A DNA stretch of 64,000 nucleotides from the NCBI GenBank assembly GCA_003583745.1, contig QXPY01000004.1:248001-312000 (forward strand), read 5' to 3'. The position numbers were made by a program, and so were the translations under genes. This document shows, one piece after another, positions 57,427-64,000 of this stretch (within the stretch, counting starts at the first letter, position 1; each line of letters starts with the position of its first letter). The notes beneath the pieces were generated by a model. The model was not told the DNA's origin. It saw only the letters and a list, made by a program, of their open reading frames with translations, and made no database searches. The DNA is from Rhodocyclales bacterium GT-UBC (lineage in GTDB: Bacteria; Pseudomonadota; Gammaproteobacteria; Burkholderiales; Rhodocyclaceae).

Positions 57427-58101
57427 ATGATTGCCAAGAAAACAGCCCTCTGTATCTCTGCCACCTTGCTGGCGACGCTGGCCGGTTGTGCTACGGAAGA
57501 TTCGCGCGTCATCGTGCCGCAACAAACCGCGGCTTCGGTCCGGCCCTATGTCGGCATGCGCCAGCCGATTTCTGTCGGCAAGTTCGACAATCGCTCGAGT
57601 TTCATGCGTGGGGTCTTTACCGATGGCGCGGACCGTCTGGGCAGCCAGGCCAAGACCATCCTGATTTCCCATTTGCAGCAGACCAACCGTTTCTCGGTTC
57701 TCGACCGTGAGAACATGACGGAAATCAAGCAGGAAGCGACCATTGCCAAGAAGCAGCAGGCGCTTAAGGGGGCGAAATTTGTCGTCACCGGTGATGTCAC
57801 CGAATTTGGTCGCAAGGAAGTCGGCGATCATCAACTGTTCGGCATTCTGGGCCGCGGAAAGCAACAGATTGCCTATGCCAAGGTGACCTTGAACGTGGTC
57901 GACGTCGAGACATCTGAAGTCATTTATTCCGCTGCCGGCGCCGGTGAGTACTCCCTGTCCAACCGCGAAGTGGTCGGTTTTGGCGGAACTGCCAGCTACG
58001 ATTCGACCCTGAACGGCAAGGTGCTTGATCTGGCCATTCGTCAAGCGGTCGATGGGTTGGTCAATGGCATAGAAGCCGGCGCTTGGCGCCCGGCCAATTG
58101 A
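57427..58101 (+). CDS. CsgG-family lipoprotein
   Basis: 224 residues with lipobox LAGC (Cys21) and the CsgG/LpoB-like core (ISVGKFDNRSSF, GSQAKTILISHLQQTNRFSVLDRENM, GAKFVVTGDVTEFG). It should sit in the outer membrane or periplasmic face. It starts a trio with a DUF4810 and a DUF799 lipoprotein, a set also known in Neisseria (GNA1162 locus). The role of the set is not established. AAGGGAG precedes the start. Confidence 0.9.
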   Translation: MIAKKTALCISATLLATLAGCATEDSRVIVPQQTAASVRPYVGMRQPISVGKFDNRSSFMRGVFTDGADRLGSQAKTILISHLQQTNRFSVLDRENMTEIKQEATIAKKQQALKGAKFVVTGDVTEFGRKEVGDHQLFGILGRGKQQIAYAKVTLNVVDVETSEVIYSAAGAGEYSLSNREVVGFGGTASYDSTLNGKVLDLAIRQAVDGLVNGIEAGAWRPAN

Positions 58102-58119
58102 TTCCGGCGAGTTCGCGAT

Positions 58120-58485
58120 ATGACTCAAGGAAATTCGATTTGGGGAGCAATCCTGGTCGGCTGCCTGGCGGCGGCCACGCTGTCAGGCTGCGTGACGCGG
58201 CCACAGCCCATCTACTACTGGGGGGACTTCACGAGCCAGCAGTATGGCTATTTCAAGGGCGACAAAGGGCCGGAAGAGGGCATCCTGGCCCTTGAAAAGG
58301 TTCGCGAGCAAGCCAAGGCGCAAGGCAAGCCGGTTCCGCCGGGCATGCAGGCGCATCTGGGCATGCTGTACGGCTTGACCGGTCGTACCGATCTGTTTGA
58401 ACTGAATCTGCTCGCCGAGCGGCAACAGTTCCCGGAAAGTTCGGCGTATGTCGACTTCCTGATGAAGAAAAACCAGAAACAGTAA
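58120..58485 (+). CDS. DUF4810 lipoprotein
   Basis: 121 residues with a lipobox LSGC (Cys24) and the family pattern PIYYWGDFTSQQYGYFKGDKGPEEGILALEKVREQA...PPGMQAHLGMLYGLTGR. It resembles a small TPR-like helical protein. Middle gene of the lipoprotein trio, 18 bp from its upstream and 10 bp from its downstream neighbour. Confidence 0.88.
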   Translation: MTQGNSIWGAILVGCLAAATLSGCVTRPQPIYYWGDFTSQQYGYFKGDKGPEEGILALEKVREQAKAQGKPVPPGMQAHLGMLYGLTGRTDLFELNLLAERQQFPESSAYVDFLMKKNQKQ

Positions 58486-58495
58486 AGCGATCCAG

Positions 58496-59179
58496 ATGAA
58501 AGCCAATACGATTCATTCGCTGCGCCTGGCCGCCTTGCTTGCCGCAGCCTTGTTCCTCTCCGCTTGTGCCACCACCCGGAAGCCCTATGACTACACGGCT
58601 TTCAAGGAGGCCCGGCCGGCATCCATCCTCGTTCTGCCGCCCTTGAACAACTCTCCGGATGTCAATGCGACTTACAGCATGATGTCCCAGACCACCGCGC
58701 CGCTGGCCGAGTCCGGCTACTACGTTTTTCCGGTAACGCTGGTGGCCGAGACCTTCAAGCAAAATGGGCTGACCTCGCCGACCGACATTCACGAGGTTTC
58801 GATCAGCAAATTACGTGAGATTTTCGGGGCCGATGCCGCCCTCTACATCAACGTCAGACAGTACGGAACGTCCTATACGGTGATTGCCAGCGAGACACGC
58901 GTCACGGCGGAAGGGCGACTGGTTGATCTGCGCAGCGGGCAAGTGTTGTGGACCGGTGCGGCAACGGCGTCCAGTGCAGAAGGTGAAAGCAATAGCGGCG
59001 GCCTGATCGGGATGTTGGTGAAGGCGGCTATCAAACAAATTGCCGAAACAATTAGTAGCCAAGGCCATGTGATTGCGGGGCGAACCAGTGCGCGTTTGCT
59101 CAGTGGCGGTATTCCTAACGGTATTTTGTATGGTCCCCGTTCCCCTAAATACCTTCAGGATGGAGTTCCTACGCAATAG
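58496..59179 (+). CDS. DUF799 / GNA1162-like lipoprotein
   Basis: 227 residues, lipobox LSAC (Cys24), then PASILVLPPLNNSPDVNATYSMMSQTTAPLAESGYYVFPVTLVAETFKQNG, the DUF799 pattern. The GNA1162 structure resembles TolB/CsgG-type domains, suggesting that the trio assembles a periplasmic complex. It ends before an intrinsic terminator. Confidence 0.9.
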   Translation: MKANTIHSLRLAALLAAALFLSACATTRKPYDYTAFKEARPASILVLPPLNNSPDVNATYSMMSQTTAPLAESGYYVFPVTLVAETFKQNGLTSPTDIHEVSISKLREIFGADAALYINVRQYGTSYTVIASETRVTAEGRLVDLRSGQVLWTGAATASSAEGESNSGGLIGMLVKAAIKQIAETISSQGHVIAGRTSARLLSGGIPNGILYGPRSPKYLQDGVPTQ

Positions 59180-59214
59180 CATGATTTGATCATGCGTGGC
59201 ATGCGAGAGGCTCT

Positions 59215-59245
59215 GAAGGCTGCCTATGGGCGGCCTTCTTTTTTT
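59215..59245 (+). terminator. Intrinsic terminator of the lipoprotein trio
   Basis: GAAGGCTGCC and GGCGGCCTTC pair over 10 bp (one wobble) with a TATG loop, followed by TTTTTTT. Confidence 0.85.
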
Positions 59246-59286
59246 AAGGAGTAGGGAGTTTGTCGCCAGCTTCCTGCTTCAAGTGC

Positions 59287-60450
59287 TTAAGCGATCTCGC
59301 TGGCCAGCTTGGCTTCGATTCGATTCCTGCCCATTTCCTTGGCCCGGTACATTGCCGCGTCGGCGCGATGCAGCGTGTTTTCGAGGGCTTCGCCCGGTTG
59401 GCATTGGGTGATCCCGATGCTGATCGTGATGGGGATCGGGCCCAGCGAACTGGCGCAGGGCTGGGCGGCGATCCGGCTGCGCAGGCGTTCGGCGATGTTA
59501 TAGGCGTCCGCGATATCGGTGTCGGGCAGGAAGGCGGCGAATTCCTCGCCGCCGATGCGGCCGAGGACGTCTTCGTTGCGCAGGCAGGCGGTGGCGATTT
59601 TGACGAAATGGCAAAGCACTTCATCGCCAGCACGGTGCCCGAAACTGTCGTTGGTTTGTTTGAAGTGATCGAGATCGATCAGCATGACGGCGAGCGGCGT
59701 TTCGCGTCGCGTGGTCGAACTGATGGCCTTGTCGAACAGCGTCAGGAAGGAGCGACGGTTGAAGGCATTGGTCAGGGGGTCGATTTCCGCCAGGGTCCGA
59801 AGCTCGCTGGTGATCGATTCGCTGATCAGCATGAGGGTGGCGAAGGCCATGACGACCAGGCAGATGATGGGTTCGAGGATCAGGAACGGGGGCAGGTCGG
59901 TGCCCTGGGTCAGGGTCATGCCTGGATCGCTCTGGCGGACGAAATGGATGAAGCGGAGGAAAACGAAAATCGTGTGGGCCAGGCAGGGGATGGCAAAGAT
60001 ATAGCGTGCGGGGTACTGGTGGACACTGCCTTTGGTGATGGTCAGGAAGCAGAGGCAGAACAGGATGCTGGTGACCAGCGTGGACAAGGCGGCTCGCCAG
60101 GCCGGGTTGGGGCTGATCGAGGTGAAGTAGGCGGCGTTGATGGCGAGGGCCGCGATGATCCCGAGGGCACGCGATATCGGCCAGGCCTTGAGCCCCATGT
60201 AACTGCGCAGGCCCATCAGCATCAGGTAGGCGGTCAGAAAGAGGGTGAGCTGGGCTCCGACTACAACCGAGAGTTCGGGTTGATAGGAGCGCGTCAGCAG
60301 ATTGATGGCGGAAAGGAAGGCGGCCAGGTAGGAGCCGGTCCAGAATAATTGGGCCGGGAAACGGCGGCCAAAGTACCAGGCGGCAAACTGTATCAGGGCC
60401 ATGACGCCGAGGAGAATGGCCAGGACAACGAGTAGCGTGGGGCTATGCAC
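59287..60450 (-). CDS. Membrane diguanylate cyclase
   Basis: About 387 residues from a GTG at 60450 preceded by GGAG; an ATG frame 28 codons longer is possible but shows no family character. Six to seven TM helices precede the GGDEF domain (GRIGGEEFAAFLPDT). The I-site is RNED, five residues before GGEEF. It is convergent with the lipoprotein trio and divergent from the tandem receiver gene across 162 bp. Confidence 0.9.
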   Translation of the reverse strand: MHSPTLLVVLAILLGVMALIQFAAWYFGRRFPAQLFWTGSYLAAFLSAINLLTRSYQPELSVVVGAQLTLFLTAYLMLMGLRSYMGLKAWPISRALGIIAALAINAAYFTSISPNPAWRAALSTLVTSILFCLCFLTITKGSVHQYPARYIFAIPCLAHTIFVFLRFIHFVRQSDPGMTLTQGTDLPPFLILEPIICLVVMAFATLMLISESITSELRTLAEIDPLTNAFNRRSFLTLFDKAISSTTRRETPLAVMLIDLDHFKQTNDSFGHRAGDEVLCHFVKIATACLRNEDVLGRIGGEEFAAFLPDTDIADAYNIAERLRSRIAAQPCASSLGPIPITISIGITQCQPGEALENTLHRADAAMYRAKEMGRNRIEAKLASEIA

Positions 60451-60612
60451 CTGCGTGGGACTCCGGGGGGGATCGCATTTGATTGATATCAATGATAACC
60501 GGCGAATCCGCCAGATTGTTTGAATGGGCTGCAAAAGCCTTGGGAGAGAGGCGTGGATCGCCGGCTGGCACTGTTATAGTGCGTTAATTAATCGAATGGT
60601 CCGGGGGGATGC

Positions 60613-61416
60613 ATGGCGTTGACAACTTCACTGGCGGATTTGTCCGTTATTCTGGTCGAGCCGTCTCACATGCAGGCCAATCTGGTCAGTCGAATGCTGC
60701 AGCACCAAGGGGTGCGTCATGTGACCGTGGTGGAAAGCGGCGAGGCGGCCATGGCCGCGCTGTGGAATGAGGGCGGGGGCGGGCATCTGCTGATCAGCAG
60801 CCTTTACTTGCCGGACATGGCAGGTACCGATCTGGTGATGGCCATGCGTGCCGATCCGACTTTCGAAACCGTGCCCTTCATCCTGGTTTCCAGCGAGACC
60901 CGGCCGCAAGTGCTGGAGCCGATACGTCAATCCGGTGCCTGCTGCATCGTCAGCAAGCCGTTCAACGAGCAGCAGTTGTCCCGTGCTTTGTTCGCCGCGG
61001 CCGATTATCTCAATCCTCCCGACGATCTCGATGTGGTCGAGCTGGAAAACCTGCGCGTGCTGGTCGTCGATGACAGCCTGGCTTCCCGACGTCACATCCA
61101 CCGCCTGCTCGGGGCGCTGGGGATCGAACATATCACCGAAGCCGCCAATGGCCGCGAAGCCGTCGCCTTGTTGCAGGAGACCATGGTCGACCTGGTGATT
61201 ACCGACTACAACATGCCCGAGATGGATGGCCGGGAGCTGACCGAGTACATCCGGACGCAGAGCTGGCAAGCCGATGTGCCGGTGCTGATGGTGACCGGCG
61301 AGCAGAACATGGGGCGTCTCGCCGCCGTCGAGCGGGCGGGGGTTTCGGCAATCTGCGACAAACCCTTCGAAGCGGCCAGTATTCGGCGCTTGATCAGCGA
61401 CGCCTTGACGCGATAA
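60613..61416 (+). CDS. Tandem receiver protein with degenerate first domain
   Basis: 267 residues made only of two receiver domains. In the first (10-130) the phosphoacceptor position is Ser63 (LLISSLYLPDM) and the acidic pair is Glu16-Pro17, so it cannot be phosphorylated normally, although the switch Lys in SKPFN is kept. The second (145-267) is intact: VVDDS, Asp198 (ITDYNMPEMDG), CDKPF. It may be an adaptor in a phosphorelay or in chemotaxis. The divergent neighbour is a diguanylate cyclase. No output domain is present. Confidence 0.9.
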   Translation: MALTTSLADLSVILVEPSHMQANLVSRMLQHQGVRHVTVVESGEAAMAALWNEGGGGHLLISSLYLPDMAGTDLVMAMRADPTFETVPFILVSSETRPQVLEPIRQSGACCIVSKPFNEQQLSRALFAAADYLNPPDDLDVVELENLRVLVVDDSLASRRHIHRLLGALGIEHITEAANGREAVALLQETMVDLVITDYNMPEMDGRELTEYIRTQSWQADVPVLMVTGEQNMGRLAAVERAGVSAICDKPFEAASIRRLISDALTR

Positions 61417-61942
61417 GCCGGATGAGTCCCTGGCGGGCGACGATGGCCAGCGCCACCAGCGCCAGCAAGGGGTCGAGCAGGACGTCCCACAGGTTGGCGA
61501 ACAGGCCGCTGGCGTAGCCGAGCAGGTCAAGGCTGAGAATGCCGAGCCAGAGGTTCTGGCGCCGCCAGAACAAGGCCACGGCGACCGGGATCAGCGCGGC
61601 GAGGATGGCCCAGGGCTGGTAGCCGAGGGCGTAGGGGTCGAACGGCCCCCAGCCCAGCGCCGTCGGGTAGAACAGCGCCACGAAACAGAGCAGGCCGAGC
61701 GCCGGTTTGAACGACAGTGGCGATGGCGAACGACCGGCAACTTGCAGCAGGGCCAGTTGCAACAGGGTCAACGAGGGCGTCCCAAAAATCCCGTGCAGCA
61801 TCGGTGCGATGCCGACCATCAAGGACAGCGCGGTGGCGGCAAGGGCGACGCGCGCCCGATATTCGCCGAGCGGCAACTGGCTGACCAGGGCGGCGAAGAT
61901 CAGGGCGTGGGCAAGCAGGCCGTAGGCAGCAACCGGGTTCAT
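61394..61942 (-). CDS. Polytopic membrane protein of unknown function
   Basis: 182 residues with five to six hydrophobic helices (AAYGLLAHALIFAALVSQL, VALAATALSLMVGIAPMLHG, LGLLCFVALFYPTALGW, WAILAALIPVAVALF, LLLDPLLALVALAIVA). The family is not recognised. Its start overlaps the stop of the sialidase-like gene (ATGA). Its stop overlaps the convergent tandem-receiver gene by 23 bp. Context suggests cell-surface glycan metabolism. Confidence 0.75.
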   Translation of the reverse strand: MNPVAAYGLLAHALIFAALVSQLPLGEYRARVALAATALSLMVGIAPMLHGIFGTPSLTLLQLALLQVAGRSPSPLSFKPALGLLCFVALFYPTALGWGPFDPYALGYQPWAILAALIPVAVALFWRRQNLWLGILSLDLLGYASGLFANLWDVLLDPLLALVALAIVARQGLIRLIASRRR

Positions 61943-63069
61943 TGTGTCGCCTCGTCGAGCCAGGCTTCGCTGAAGGCGGCGTGCTTGATGCCTTGCCGGC
62001 GCCAGGTGTAGGCCAGATGAATGCGGCCATCGCGGCCGAGCAGCAAGGCCGGGTAAGAAAACTCGGCGCCGCCGTCGGGGGCGCTTTCGATGCTGCGCGT
62101 CGCTTGCCAGGTCTTGCCTTCATCGGCGGAAATCCAGAGCAGCATGGCTTCGCGCCCGTTTGGCGGGTTGCCGGCCAAGAGCAAGCGGCCGCTGCGCAGG
62201 CGAAGCAGGGCGACCGACGAGTTCGGGTTCGGAATCGGCAGTGCTGCGCCGGTCTGCCAGGTCAGCCCGCCATTGTCGGTCGTGCTGACCTGGACCCGGC
62301 CCGGTCCGGGGCCGGCGTCGCGCAACAGGGCGAGGGCGCGTTGTTCGTCGAGGGCGACCACGGCTGGCTGCAGGCTGCGGACGTCATGTGTCATCCGTAC
62401 CTTGTCGACGATCTGGCTGGTCGGCGCCAGGCGCAGCCATTCGCCGTGCTTGGCGATGAATTCGTGATAGACCGGCAGGCCGAGGCCGCCGTCGGCCAGT
62501 GGCACCGGAGGCGTGCGCACCAGCGTGCTGATGTTGGCAACGGGCGAGGTCTGCAGTTTGGTCGGCTTGCTCCAGGTGGTGCCGCCGTCGGTCGAAACGC
62601 TGTGGTTGATCGAACTGCCGGCCCAGCCCCCGACTGCCACGCTGACGTACCACAGGTGCAGCCAGCTGCCTTCGGCATGGAGCACTGGATTGCCGACCTT
62701 GCGCAGGTAGGCGAAGGTACCGCCGGCCGTCGTTTCGCGGCTGGCGATCGGGCGTGGCCGGCTCCAGCCGTCGCGGCCCTGCACGCTGAACCAGACGGCG
62801 ACGTCCTCGGCGCCTTCGCGGCTGCCAGCGAACCAGGCGGCGGCAATGCGGCCGTCCGGCAACTGCGCCAGCGTCGCGGCATGGGCCGATTCGCCGGCGT
62901 TGGGCAGGCGTTCGGCGGCAAATTGGACGGGGAGGTTGGAAGGGATTGCGCTGGCCGGTTTCTCGAAAGCCGGCGCAGGCGGAGACGGAGCGCGCCAGAA
63001 AGCGGCTGCCAGTGCCAAGGCGAAGAGCAATAGCGGCAAGGGGCTAAAACGAGCGCTCGGCGACATCAT
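61939..63069 (-). CDS. Sialidase-like (BNR/Asp-box) exported protein
   Basis: 376 residues with an N-terminal signal or anchor (LLLFALALAAAFW) and a six-bladed beta-propeller pattern. Three Asp boxes are visible: SVSTDGGTTW, STTDNGGLTW and SADEGKTW. An early FAAERLPNAGESAHAATLAQLPDGRIAAAWFAG contains the usual first-blade motif. It resembles exo-alpha-sialidase family proteins of unknown substrate rather than proven neuraminidases. It overlaps both neighbours by 4 bp in a glycosyltransferase-propeller-membrane protein operon. Confidence 0.85.
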   Translation of the reverse strand: MMSPSARFSPLPLLLFALALAAAFWRAPSPPAPAFEKPASAIPSNLPVQFAAERLPNAGESAHAATLAQLPDGRIAAAWFAGSREGAEDVAVWFSVQGRDGWSRPRPIASRETTAGGTFAYLRKVGNPVLHAEGSWLHLWYVSVAVGGWAGSSINHSVSTDGGTTWSKPTKLQTSPVANISTLVRTPPVPLADGGLGLPVYHEFIAKHGEWLRLAPTSQIVDKVRMTHDVRSLQPAVVALDEQRALALLRDAGPGPGRVQVSTTDNGGLTWQTGAALPIPNPNSSVALLRLRSGRLLLAGNPPNGREAMLLWISADEGKTWQATRSIESAPDGGAEFSYPALLLGRDGRIHLAYTWRRQGIKHAAFSEAWLDEATQ

Positions 63070-64000
63070 TCCGGCTGGATCTCGAACCAGAGCACGGTGG
63101 TTTGCAGCGGGGCCAGCGAGCGGCTGTTCAGGGCAGCCAGCCAGTCTGCCTTGCCGGCGCCGACACGGGCAAAGCGCAGGCCGGAGCCGTGCGAGGCGAG
63201 TGTCGCGTAGCTGCCCAATTGCCGGGCGCTGTAGCCGGCCGTCTTCAGGCTTTCTGCGAAGCGCGGCAGATCCTTGCTTTCGAGAAAGACCAGGGTCTTG
63301 CTGGCGGCGAGTTCGGCCAGGTCAAATTTGTCGAGGCGGCTGTATTGGCGCTGGGTATGGGCGCTGAGGATGGGCAGCATGGCCGGCTGGGGGCCGTCGA
63401 ACATGGCAATAGATCGTTGGCGTCCGAGTTCGACCACCTCAGGCGGCACCGCGTTAACGCCGAGAGCGGGGAAGACGCCCCAGAGCACGGCAATCCAGAA
63501 GACGGCAGGGGCCGCCAGGGTATGGCCCGTCCCGTGCTCCTGCCACCAGGCCCATCCCAGATAGCCGGCCGGCAGCAGCAGCCAGTACCAGCCGCCCAAG
63601 CCGAACCAGAAGGCGAAGGCTGCCAGTCCGCCGCCCAGCAGCAAGGCGAGCAAGGCGCCAAGGCGATAGGGCCAGCGTACCTGGATTTGGGGCAGCGCCA
63701 ACGCCAGGAAAACGGCGAACGGCGCCAGCGAGCCAATCAGGTAGCGGTCGAAACTTTTGATCAGCAGGAAAGGCAGGAAAGTGACGAGAAACCAGGCCAG
63801 CGCCAGGCGGGTCAGGGCCGAGGCGCGGCGTTGCTGCCAGGCGGCCAGGGCGAAGACGAAGACCCAGGGCAGGCCGATGTTGAGCAGGCCGAGCAGAATG
63901 CCCGGCGACAGGCTGAGAAAATGGCGTGATTCGAGTTCGTCGGCCAGCACCAGGTTGGCCGCTTCCGGATAGAGCAGGCGCACGACAAAGAACCAGGGGA
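63066..64000 (-). CDS. ArnT/GT39-like membrane glycosyltransferase (partial, N-terminus beyond right edge)
   Basis: The C-terminal 311 codons of a polytopic membrane enzyme; the frame continues without a stop to the window edge, so the GTG at 63983 is not the true start. Hydrophobic helices (LLGLLNIGLPWVFVFALAAW, LALAWFLVTFLPFLL, LGALLALLLGGGLAAFAFWFGLGGWYWLLLP) and the YLIGSLAPFAVFLAL segment fit GT39-type lipid-linked sugar transferases such as ArnT. The C-terminal soluble domain ends the protein. First gene of the surface-glycan operon. Confidence 0.8.
   Translation of the reverse strand, partial: PWFFVVRLLYPEAANLVLADELESRHFLSLSPGILLGLLNIGLPWVFVFALAAWQQRRASALTRLALAWFLVTFLPFLLIKSFDRYLIGSLAPFAVFLALALPQIQVRWPYRLGALLALLLGGGLAAFAFWFGLGGWYWLLLPAGYLGWAWWQEHGTGHTLAAPAVFWIAVLWGVFPALGVNAVPPEVVELGRQRSIAMFDGPQPAMLPILSAHTQRQYSRLDKFDLAELAASKTLVFLESKDLPRFAESLKTAGYSARQLGSYATLASHGSGLRFARVGAGKADWLAALNSRSLAPLQTTVLWFEIQPE

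Overview
The window is a chromosomal segment of a GC-rich betaproteobacterium. A Rhodocyclales organism (Dechloromonas/Azonexus-like) fits best. The grounds are the rpsU-yqeY-dnaG-rpoD operon, a PEP-CTERM protein with a putative sigma-54 promoter, a bacteriohemerythrin and many c-di-GMP genes. The genus is an inference from gene content. There are no rRNA genes and no CRISPR array. There is one complete tRNA plus one tRNA 3' fragment.

Layout. (1) 1-3.6 kb: a czcI-czcC-czcB heavy-metal efflux operon on the minus strand, cut by the left edge. It is followed by a gene-free stretch that ends in the displaced 3' half of a tRNA-Phe, which suggests that the czc genes sit in an island inserted at a tRNA-Phe gene. 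(2) 3.8-7.0 kb: a secretion module of lower GC on the plus strand, with a PEP-CTERM metalloprotease, a small exported protein and a serralysin-like M10 protease. (3) 7.12-16.73 kb: a complete integrative element with 50-bp att repeats made of the 3' half of a CAU-anticodon tRNA. It has paired integrase arm sites at both ends, a tyrosine integrase, accessory genes, a replication module (HTH proteins, primase-helicase, SSB, candidate origin), a SET-domain protein and an exported cargo protein. No capsid or conjugation gene is visible. (4) 16.7-21.4 kb: the tRNA and the macromolecular synthesis operon, divergent from tsaD.

(5) 22-34 kb: ordinary chromosome with mgtC-like, putA, plsY, folB, a ZIP transporter, ybaK and a run proA-hemerythrin-gcdH-ogt-xerD. 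A 31-codon ORF with a strong ribosome binding site lies between putA and plsY. (6) 34.7-45.2 kb: a long minus-strand run, leuS-lptE-holA followed by TonB receptor-YfiR-hybrid kinase-diguanylate cyclase, an apparent outer-membrane-to-c-di-GMP signalling chain. (7) 45.5-52.9 kb: a small gene behind a palindrome-dense control region, uvrD, an HD-GYP protein, and qor-TAXI-ParA. (8) 53-64 kb: a LysR/pirin/flavoprotein locus, two diguanylate cyclases, a DEDDh exonuclease, a CsgG-DUF4810-DUF799 lipoprotein trio, a tandem receiver whose first domain is degenerate, and a glycosyltransferase-sialidase-like-membrane protein operon cut by the right edge.

Main themes are two tRNA-targeted insertions flanking a secreted protease module and a high density of c-di-GMP signalling. 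Long open frames antisense to rpoD, dnaG, putA, leuS and proA are by-products of high GC and were not annotated.
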